From positions 1 to 6,510 of the forward strand of contig DBEI01000056.1 in assembly GCA_002294445.1 (NCBI GenBank): a DNA stretch of 6,510 nucleotides, read 5' to 3'. Both the position numbers and the translations under genes were made by a program. Every line of letters begins with the position of its first letter. Positions within the stretch are counted from its first letter, which is position 1. The notes below the pieces were generated by a model. That model was not told the origin of the DNA and searched no databases. It worked only from the letters and a program-made list of their open reading frames with translations. Of this stretch, positions 1 to 5,699 are shown in pieces. Origin of the DNA: Patescibacteria group bacterium UBA910. GTDB lineage: Bacteria; Patescibacteriota; Minisyncoccia; Phycocordibacterales; DATDWN01.

Positions 1-53
1 TGACCTACAGTAAGTGTTGCTGGGTTTGATCCAATGAGAGTGATGGTTGGTGG
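1..53 (-). repeat. DUF5011 repeat, copy 3 (cut by window edge)
   Basis: This encodes residues 1041-1057 (PPTITLIGSNPATLTVG), the start of another repeat. Bases 1-60 match bases 700-759, the beginning of copy 2, at 58 of 60 positions. The repeat array therefore probably continues past the left edge. Confidence 0.85.
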
Positions 54-3000
54 TGTGTTTGTTACCACAGGACCACATCCATTACCCGACAACTCAAGTT
101 TATAAATCAATCCGGCTGGGTTTGATTCTGGAGTTGCATTTGCTTGAGCAAAATTTGTCACCTCAAAAGTAATTGTATTTACACCAGGGACAATCGCTGA
201 AGCAATATTATGTGTTGCGACAGAAAGATAATTAAATTCATTGAGATTTTCAGCAACTTTTACCCCATTTACTTTTACTATATATGAATTATCTGCTGAT
301 ATAGAAAGTATTGCCCGTGTTGGTGTTGAGGTTGCGGTAAATGTCTTTGAAAAGACACGAGTTGTCGTAGCAGCTGGATCGACCACTTTATAGGTTGACC
401 AGATCCATGATGAATGTGGAATCGTTACCCATGTTGGATGTATATACGCAAGGACAGCATCCCCACCACCAATAACCTGTGTAGTGGTATCAGATACGAG
501 CACACACGCATTAACAGGAGCTCGAGAAACAACAACCTGTCGTGTTGTTGATGCAGTCAAACCACCTGAATCAGTTACGGTGTATGTGAGTGTGTATGTA
601 CCCGGAGTATTAATATCTACTGTTCCAGTAATAACAATCTTGTTTGTAAGGTTTCCATCTTCGAGATCAGATGCTGTTGCACCTGGTTCGATCCATGACT
701 GACCTACAGTAAGTGTTGCTGGATTTGATCCAATGAGCGTGATGGTTGGTGGTGTGTTTTTTGGTGCTTCTGTACAACCTGTGATAGCAATCCGTACAAT
801 TACATCATTATAGTCATTATCTGAAGCAGACATGATAGGTAAATCCTCAAATGCGAGAATAAAATCATTTGCAGATGTTGCGTATGGATTATTAAACACA
901 AGTACTCGATCCACCCCAGACGCATTAACACTATTTACTGTAGAAATAGTATACGGTGCTGTATTTCCCGCAGAAGATTTGACCGCAAATTGAACCGATC
1001 CAGCTTTCACCGATACAGTAAATGTATGACCTTTAGCAACTTTACTTACAGAAGGGTATGCAGGATTTGGACCCATGCCAGACAAGAAGAGAGGTGTGAA
1101 CGTTGAGACATCATTATTTACATAATATCCAAAGACATTACCGTTTGCAGAATAATCACCCTCAATATACGTTACAGTCATCGTGGTAGTTGCACTCGAT
1201 GAAAGCGTAAAAGACTGATACTGCTGTTGATCAAGTGTAGGATGAATCGTCATTCCATACTGAGCAAGAATAGTTGCAACACTAGGCTCATGACCATAAC
1301 TTTCACCAATCAATTCTGTGGTTGTATCACCGAGTGTATCAGGAAGCACACACTGATTGATCGGCAATGGTACTCGTACAGACACCGTAGTTGATGCTGT
1401 TTGTGATCCATACATACCTGTACAAGTAAGTGTGTATGTTGTTGTAGTAGCAGGAGATACAACTTGTATACCAGATAAAGCTACAGAACCCATCCATGAT
1501 GAAGTACATGCTGTTACGTTTGAAGATGACCAGGTGAGAGTAGTTGTTGCACCTTGAGTGATCGCGATCGGATTAGCAGTCAAACTTACTGTAGGTTTTT
1601 TTGCACAATCCGCTTCAGTTGCAGGAATGATATCTCGCTCGCCGTGATGTGCAAGGTGCGCCTGTGCTGCTGCTTCAGAGATAGTGATTCGAATAAATGC
1701 ATTGTTATTTAAAGGATCTTGTATTGCATGACAGATAGTTACTCGTCCAGGATTTTTATCTCCAAAAAAGTCTTTTACAATTACCTGTCGTGTTGTTGAT
1801 GCAGTCAAACCACCTGAATCAGTTACCGTGTATGTAAGTGTGTATACACCTGTAGTTGAGGTATCGACTGTACCAGTAATAACAATCTTGTTTGTAAGGT
1901 TTCCATCTTCGAGATCAGATGCTGTTGCACCTGGTTCGATCCATGGCTGACCTACAGTAATCTCAGCTGGATTATTACCTACGAGAGCAATAATCGGTCG
2001 TGTATTTGCAGGACCTTGAGTACACTTCAAAGAAACATCATCAAGGAACACAGAAAGACCTGTTGAAATATTTTTTCCATCAACAAATGAAACTCGTGTC
2101 ACAGTAGAAGTCGCAACGAATGTATGCGTGTATTGAGTCCATGTAGTGACAGAAGAAACTGGTAGTTCTATATTTTTTACAACCTCACCGTTGATCAACA
2201 CTTTCATTACATTAGTAGAAGTTGCTTCACGAGGTCGAGGTGATACCCAAAAAGAAAGTGAATATGTTGCACCTGGTACAGTAGCAATATCTTGTGACAC
2301 ATCATGAGATGCACCACCATCTATTTCTGCATATTGATTTCCAGAATGTGCAGACCATGTCGTCATACCATCAAAAATACCGGCTTGTAATTCAAGACCA
2401 TATGAAGTATCAAATGATTTCCAAGAAAGCAATGGATTTTTAAAAGAGATAATATCCCATTTTCGTGCACTTGTAACAACAGGATGCTCAAAGCTTCCAT
2501 TGAGTATAAGTTCGGCATTTAGCACACACTGTGCTGGCTGAATCAATGTATTGTGTGTACCATCTACCTGAGCGTCACCACCGATACCTGTATTATCAAG
2601 GACATTAGAATATTTATTAAGGACAATGATTGTTCGGTGAGGTTTTGTACTGTCTACCACAACCAATCCATCTGATACAGAATTAACGGTAATATCATCA
2701 CTCGAATCTTCAGTGAACAATGCGTTGCTATATGGAGCAAAAGCATCAAGAGAAAAAGCATCCGTACCGTCATAATATGTAGACTGACCCCATGCATATG
2801 AAGTCGTATTCAAGGTAGGATTGTTATAGTAATACTGACCAAAAGGTACAGATATTAAGTCTGTACAATGAACAGGTATATTGTTTATAGAAGTATTATG
2901 TGCAAAAGATTGCGCATTAAAATTATATGTAAATACTGTAGAAGAAAAATCCTTTGTTGCTGAGACTAAAAGCACAGAAGACCCTGAAGGTGTTGAAGCC

Positions 3001-3173
3001 TCAGCATTTGCGAGTGCACCAGTCTCATTTGCAAGGACTGAACACACCCGAACAGTGCCCATATGATCAGATGTAGAATCTGCAAAAACCCCAGAAGGAT
3101 ACGCGAGAAAAACAGCAAAAAGTACAAAGAGAGCGAATGAAAAAATAGACTGAAATTTGCTTTTATTTCCCAT
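1..3173 (-). CDS. Giant secreted multidomain surface protein, DUF5011/Ig-like repeats (3' end outside window)
   Basis: The frame is open for 1057 codons from the ATG at 3173-3171 to the window edge. Residues 1-31 are a signal peptide: a lysine-containing start, a hydrophobic stretch (FALFVLFAVFLA) and probable cleavage at VFA|DS, so the protein is exported. Domains in order: 32-220, an N-terminal region I cannot assign firmly, with 'TKPHRTIIVLNKY' near its end; 221-384, a DUF642/galactose-binding-like beta-sandwich starting ELILNGSFE and ending FLDDVSLKC; 392-466, DUF5011 copy 1; 476-523, a Cys/His module; 527-601, an Ig-like module; 655-798, a DUF4114-like domain ending SDNDYNDVIVRI; 808-882, DUF5011 copy 2; 891-1033, a further galactose-binding-like sandwich (ISADNSYIVKVNG); 1041 onward, DUF5011 copy 3, cut off. 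No Shine-Dalgarno precedes the start. A cell-surface adhesive or structural role is inference. The wall or membrane anchor, if any, lies outside the window. Confidence 0.92.
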   Translation of the reverse strand, partial: MGNKSKFQSIFSFALFVLFAVFLAYPSGVFADSTSDHMGTVRVCSVLANETGALANAEASTPSGSSVLLVSATKDFSSTVFTYNFNAQSFAHNTSINNIPVHCTDLISVPFGQYYYNNPTLNTTSYAWGQSTYYDGTDAFSLDAFAPYSNALFTEDSSDDITVNSVSDGLVVVDSTKPHRTIIVLNKYSNVLDNTGIGGDAQVDGTHNTLIQPAQCVLNAELILNGSFEHPVVTSARKWDIISFKNPLLSWKSFDTSYGLELQAGIFDGMTTWSAHSGNQYAEIDGGASHDVSQDIATVPGATYSLSFWVSPRPREATSTNVMKVLINGEVVKNIELPVSSVTTWTQYTHTFVATSTVTRVSFVDGKNISTGLSVFLDDVSLKCTQGPANTRPIIALVGNNPAEITVGQPWIEPGATASDLEDGNLTNKIVITGTVDTSTTGVYTLTYTVTDSGGLTASTTRQVIVKDFFGDKNPGRVTICHAIQDPLNNNAFIRITISEAAAQAHLAHHGERDIIPATEADCAKKPTVSLTANPIAITQGATTTLTWSSSNVTACTSSWMGSVALSGIQVVSPATTTTYTLTCTGMYGSQTASTTVSVRVPLPINQCVLPDTLGDTTTELIGESYGHEPSVATILAQYGMTIHPTLDQQQYQSFTLSSSATTTMTVTYIEGDYSANGNVFGYYVNNDVSTFTPLFLSGMGPNPAYPSVSKVAKGHTFTVSVKAGSVQFAVKSSAGNTAPYTISTVNSVNASGVDRVLVFNNPYATSANDFILAFEDLPIMSASDNDYNDVIVRIAITGCTEAPKNTPPTITLIGSNPATLTVGQSWIEPGATASDLEDGNLTNKIVITGTVDINTPGTYTLTYTVTDSGGLTASTTRQVVVSRAPVNACVLVSDTTTQVIGGGDAVLAYIHPTWVTIPHSSWIWSTYKVVDPAATTTRVFSKTFTATSTPTRAILSISADNSYIVKVNGVKVAENLNEFNYLSVATHNIASAIVPGVNTITFEVTNFAQANATPESNPAGLIYKLELSGNGCGPVVTNTPPTITLIGSNPATLTVG
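87..503 (-). other. Second galactose-binding-like beta-sandwich
   Basis: This encodes residues about 891-1029, between DUF5011 copies 2 and 3. It shows 'SSWIWSTYKVVDPAATTTRVFSKTF', 'ADNSYIVKVNGVKV', 'IVPGVNTITFEVTN' and 'PAGLIYKLELSG'. This order of strands (aromatic WIW, then 'ADN.Y.V.VNG', then 'G.N.I.FEV.N') is typical of galactose-binding-like folds. The exact family is not identified. Confidence 0.55.
528..752 (-). repeat. DUF5011 repeat, copy 2
   Basis: This encodes residues 808-882. The protein sequence differs from copy 1 at only a few positions, for example GSNPATLTVGQSW against GNNPAEITVGQPW. Much of the DNA is identical including third codon positions, which points to recent duplication or gene conversion. 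Confidence 0.9.
780..1211 (-). other. DUF4114-like domain with Asp-rich terminal loop
   Basis: This encodes residues about 655-798. It contains 'GNVFGYYVNN', a 'GVDRVLVF' strand, and 'FILAFEDLP' followed by 'SASDNDYNDVIVRI'. The pairing of 'AFEDLP' with 'DxDYND(V/M)xV' at the C-terminal end is the signature of DUF4114, found in bacterial surface proteins. D785, D787, N789 and D790 form a loop that could bind calcium; that function is inferred. Confidence 0.75.
1371..1598 (-). other. Ig-like domain with conserved cysteine pair
   Basis: This encodes residues 526-601. The order 'PTVSLTANPIAITQGATTTLTWSS', then 'VTACTSSW', then 'VSPATTTTYTLTC' and 'TASTTVSV' is a common extracellular Ig-like repeat. 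C556 and C584 are placed for the usual intradomain disulfide. Confidence 0.75.
1605..1748 (-). other. Small Cys/His module (CHA...HLAHHG...C)
   Basis: This encodes residues 476-523, directly after DUF5011 copy 1. The pattern is GRVTICHA, then ITISEAAAQAHLAHHGE, then a final Cys (C523). C481, H482, H506, H509, H510 and C523 could bind a metal or form a disulfide (C481-C523). I recall similar 'TICHATG...HxxHxGD' modules in secreted proteins of Patescibacteria and Actinobacteria. Their function is not known to me. Confidence 0.6.
1776..2000 (-). repeat. DUF5011 repeat, copy 1
   Basis: This encodes residues 392-466 of the surface protein. It contains the hallmark 'GATASDLEDGNLT' segment followed by 'GVYTLTYTVTDSGGLTASTTRQV', the signature of bacterial DUF5011/HYR-like Ig-fold repeats. 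It is closely matched by copy 2 at a fixed offset of 1248 bp, including an uninterrupted identical run of 73 bp (1873-1945 here against 625-697). Confidence 0.9.
2020..2513 (-). other. DUF642/galactose-binding-like domain
   Basis: This encodes residues 221-384 of the surface protein. It opens with ELILNGSFE, has a W-rich middle (TTWSAHSGNQYAEIDGG), a central 'YSLSFWVSPRP' strand, and closes with 'SVFLDDVSLKC'. The pattern 'NGSFE ... W ... G.YAE.DG ... Y.LSF ... DDVSL' is characteristic of DUF642 and related carbohydrate-binding-type jelly rolls. Glycan binding is a family-level expectation, not something the sequence proves. Confidence 0.7.
3081..3173 (-). other. Signal peptide of the giant surface protein
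   Basis: The first 31 codons give lysines at residues 4 and 6, a hydrophobic core from about residue 10 to 24, then YPSGVFA followed by DST. The small residues at -3 and -1 (V, A) fit a Sec signal peptidase I site. There is no cysteine at +1, so this is not a lipoprotein signal. This signal also supports the choice of start codon. Confidence 0.85.
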
Positions 3174-3322
3174 GGTGTTTTTTTTAAAAAAATAAATACT
3201 AAATTAACATAAACAATAAGTACCTACGACCCCCACAGATTACACCGTTTGATATGAGCTGTCAATAAAAACCCAAAAAAGACAACTAGTCAAATCGCCT
3301 TATTGTTAGCCATTTTTTACTA

Positions 3323-3445
3323 TATGTCTTTTATTACATAAAATATGTCTTTTACTTCAATAAATACTCTTTCTATACATAGTTTTTTACAAAATCTCAC
3401 GTAAAAGACAAACACAAGTGACCTATATAAAAGACATGTCTTTTA
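3323..3445. repeat. Array of ATGTCTTTTA motifs, both orientations
   Basis: Direct copies lie at 3324-3333, 3345-3354 and 3436-3445. Inverted copies lie at 3402-3410 (TAAAAGACA, nine bases) and 3428-3437 (full ten). The first two direct copies are 21 bp apart, close to two helical turns, and the last two form the core of the palindrome. A further partial inverted copy, AAAAGACA, lies at 3277-3284. The arrangement suggests binding sites for one protein. No such protein is identified here. Confidence 0.6.
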
Positions 3446-3457
3446 TATAGGTCACTT
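3416..3457. repeat. Perfect 42-bp palindrome
   Basis: Bases 3416-3436 are the exact reverse complement of 3437-3457, with no mismatch and no spacer; the centre reads AAAAGACA|TGTCTTTT. Symmetry stops at the flanking bases (C on both sides). It lies about 32 bp upstream of the candidate valS -10 element. It could be an operator for a dimeric regulator, a cruciform, or an RNA hairpin. No T-run follows it on either strand, which argues against an intrinsic terminator. Confidence 0.9.
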
Positions 3458-3489
3458 CCCTACAAACCCTGTAAATTAAAGCTTTTTTA

Positions 3490-3498
3490 TGCTATTCT
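3490..3498 (+). promoter_or_regulatory. Candidate extended -10 for valS (leaderless start)
   Basis: The bases TGCTATTCT fit the extended -10 pattern TGnTAtnnT. Transcription would begin about seven bases downstream, at or next to A3505, the first base of the valS ATG. That would give a leaderless mRNA, in keeping with the absence of a Shine-Dalgarno. The -35 is weak at best (CTGTAA at 3469-3474). This is a pattern match only. Confidence 0.4.
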
Positions 3499-3504
3499 CT
3501 ATGT

Positions 3505-5688
3505 ATGACTGAAAAATTACTATCCCCATACAATTCATCCGAAGTAGAAGATCGTATATATAAGATATGGAAAGATTCAGGTTTCTTTAACCCTGACATG
3601 TGTATCAACTCTGGTATAACCGAAAAAAATGCCCCGACTTTTTCTATAGTACTTCCACCTCCAAACGTAACTGGCACTCTTCATATGGGGAGTGCATTCA
3701 TGCTTGCACTTGAAGACACCATGACTCGTTTTGCACGTATGCAAGGCAAACGTACACTCTGGCTTCCAGGGACCGACCATGCTGCGATCGCAACCCAATC
3801 AAAAGTAGAAAAACAAATTCAAAAAGAAGAAGGTAAAAATCGACATGATTTAGGTAGAGAAGAATTTCTCAAACGAGTACATCAGTTCGCAAAAGAAAGT
3901 CACGACACTATCGTTTCTCAAATGGAAAAGATGGGTTGTTCTGTCGACTGGTCTCGTGAGGCATTCACACTTGATGAGCAAAGAAATGTTGCGGTGAAAA
4001 CTGCGTTCAAGCAAATGTATGATGACGGTCTCATTTATCGTGGTTATCGTGTGGTCAACTGGGACCCAAAAGGTCAAACAACTATCTCTGATGACGAAAT
4101 TGTGTATGAGGAGAGAAAGGCTATTCTCTATACATTCAAATATTCACATGATTTCCCTATTGCAATCTCTACCACTAGACCAGAAACAAAAGTAGGAGAT
4201 ACGGCTGTAGCTGTACACCCTGATGACGCTCGGTACAGAGAATTTATTGGTAAAACATACGAGGTAGATTTTTGTCATGAGAATCTTTCAATCACTATTG
4301 TTGGAGATGAAGCTGTTGATCCTACATTTGGAACAGGTGCATTAGGTGTGACTCCTGCCCACAGTAGTATTGACTGGGATATTGCACAACGACACAACCT
4401 CCTTCTCAAACCTGTGATAAATGAATATGCAAAAATGTCTGTAAGCTCTGAATTACTTTCAGGTAAAAAAACTACTGAGGCACGAGAACTTGTTGTGACA
4501 TGGCTCAAAGAAAATAATCTTCTTATACAAGAAGAAGAAGTGGTACAAAACGTATCCACCGCAGAACGTACAGGTGGAATCATAGAACCTCTTCCAAAAT
4601 TACAGTGGTTCATAAATGTAAACAAAGAATTTTCTTACCCCCACGCAGACCTCCCTCATGTTGCACAAGGAGAGCTTGTCACATTAAAAAAGTTGATGCT
4701 TTCTGTAGTTGAGAATAAAAATATTGATATACTCCCTGATCGGTTTGAGAGAGTGTACACTCACTGGATCGAAAACCTTCGTGACTGGTGTATCAGTCGA
4801 CAGATCTGGTACGGACACCGTATTCCTGTATGGTACAAAGGAGAAGAAATACACTGTGATATCGAAGCACCCCAAGGTGACGGTTGGGAGCAGGATTCAG
4901 ACACCCTCGATACATGGTTTTCTTCGGGACTGTGGACGTTCTCAACACTTGGTTGGCCAGAACACACTGATGATTTAAAAACGTATCACCCTACTACCGT
5001 ACTTGAAACAGGATACGATATTCTTTTCTTCTGGGTTGCACGTATGATACTTATGTCTACATACCTTGTAGGTCAGATCCCCTTCAAAACAGTATATCTG
5101 CACGGGTTGGTACGCGACAGTAAAGGTCAAAAAATCAGTAAATCTCTCGGAAACAACATTGATCCTGTAGATACCATCAAAGAATACGGTGCCGATGCTG
5201 TGCGTATGGCACTCATTATCGGTACTGGACCTGGAAATGATAGCAAGATATCCCCTGAAAAATTTAAAGCATACAAACATTTTGCTAACAAATTGTGGAA
5301 TATTACTCGTTTCATCACCACTACAGCGGGAGCAAAACCTCCGCTACAACCACAACTTACCGACACCGATCGCGCACTTCACACAGAATTACATGAACTT
5401 ATTGCCACTGTCACAAAGGAATTAAACGAATACAAATTATATTTAGCAGGAGATAAACTCTATCACTATATATGGGGTCGACTTGCTGATCAGATTATCG
5501 AAGAAAGCAAACATATACTTAAAGACGGCTCTCCTGAAGAAAGAAATTCTCGTATTTGGACACTTTACACGATACTTGAAACTAGTCTCAAATCTCTTCA
5601 TCCATTTATGCCTTTCGTGACGGAGGAAATCTGGAATATTCTTGGTTATAACACATTACTCATGGTCGAAAAGTGGCCTAACACCTAA
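3505..5688 (+). CDS. valS: Valine--tRNA ligase, short form
   Basis: This 727-residue class I synthetase attaches valine to tRNA-Val in the cytoplasm and should deacylate mischarged Thr-tRNA-Val. The sequence shows the Rossmann start PPPNVTGTLHMGSA (51-64), WLPGTDHAAIATQ, the CP1 editing domain with TTRPET (223-228) and TPAH (283-286), DWCISRQIWYGHRIPVWY, DTWFSSGLW, the KISKS loop (543-547) followed by LGNNIDP, and an anticodon-binding domain (about 590-727). It ends just after MVEKWP, so the C-terminal coiled-coil arm of the roughly 880-950-residue bacterial enzymes is absent. Oddities: the HIGH-type motif reads HMGS rather than HMGH, and the editing motif reads GVTPAHSSID where KxTPAHDxxD is usual. 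The ATG at 3505 is chosen because the upstream ATG at 3501 is out of frame and residues 1-30 match the family N-terminus. There is no Shine-Dalgarno. Confidence 0.97.
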   Translation: MTEKLLSPYNSSEVEDRIYKIWKDSGFFNPDMCINSGITEKNAPTFSIVLPPPNVTGTLHMGSAFMLALEDTMTRFARMQGKRTLWLPGTDHAAIATQSKVEKQIQKEEGKNRHDLGREEFLKRVHQFAKESHDTIVSQMEKMGCSVDWSREAFTLDEQRNVAVKTAFKQMYDDGLIYRGYRVVNWDPKGQTTISDDEIVYEERKAILYTFKYSHDFPIAISTTRPETKVGDTAVAVHPDDARYREFIGKTYEVDFCHENLSITIVGDEAVDPTFGTGALGVTPAHSSIDWDIAQRHNLLLKPVINEYAKMSVSSELLSGKKTTEARELVVTWLKENNLLIQEEEVVQNVSTAERTGGIIEPLPKLQWFINVNKEFSYPHADLPHVAQGELVTLKKLMLSVVENKNIDILPDRFERVYTHWIENLRDWCISRQIWYGHRIPVWYKGEEIHCDIEAPQGDGWEQDSDTLDTWFSSGLWTFSTLGWPEHTDDLKTYHPTTVLETGYDILFFWVARMILMSTYLVGQIPFKTVYLHGLVRDSKGQKISKSLGNNIDPVDTIKEYGADAVRMALIIGTGPGNDSKISPEKFKAYKHFANKLWNITRFITTTAGAKPPLQPQLTDTDRALHTELHELIATVTKELNEYKLYLAGDKLYHYIWGRLADQIIEESKHILKDGSPEERNSRIWTLYTILETSLKSLHPFMPFVTEEIWNILGYNTLLMVEKWPNT

Positions 5689-5699
5689 CACATCATTTT

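Larger units (their letters stand above)
3174..3504. other. AT-rich divergent intergenic region
   Basis: No gene is supported in this 331-bp stretch between the divergent starts of the surface protein and valS. Next to the surface-protein start is a T-run followed by an A-run (about 3178-3192) that would lie in its 5' leader. The right half holds a 42-bp palindrome and repeated ATGTCTTTTA motifs. I see no tRNA-like or rRNA-like structure, and no convincing -35/-10 pair for the minus-strand gene, although AT-rich hexamers around 3192-3200 could serve as its -10. Confidence 0.8.

Noticed and set aside
484..702. Short plus-strand open frame (72 codons)
   Set aside because: It lies opposite the well-supported surface-protein frame, over DUF5011 copy 2, has repetitive VYVSVYV-type translation from the reverse of the repeat, and shows no domain.
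1357..1557. Short plus-strand open frame (66 codons)
   Set aside because: It is the antisense shadow of the Ig-like domain, with no independent signal.
2881..3066. Short plus-strand open frame (61 codons)
   Set aside because: It is antisense to the N-terminal region of the exported protein, and that reading frame has a signal peptide and continuous domains.
3178..3192. T-run/A-run as a terminator or insertion-sequence end
   Set aside because: It is a simple homopolymer pair without a GC stem or flanking target duplication, directly before the surface-protein start.
3416..3457. Palindrome as an intrinsic transcription terminator
   Set aside because: It lies between divergent starts where no transcript needs to end, its stem is mostly A/T, and no T-run follows on either strand.
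3323..3457. CRISPR array
   Set aside because: The repeated motif is only about ten bases, occurs in both orientations at uneven spacing, and no cas gene is present.
3501..3503. Upstream ATG at 3501 as the valS start
   Set aside because: It is out of frame with the valS coding sequence; the ATG at 3505 is in frame and matches the family N-terminus.
4275..4625. Minus-strand open frame of 116 codons inside valS
   Set aside because: It is antisense to the conserved editing domain of ValRS, and its translation resembles no family I know.
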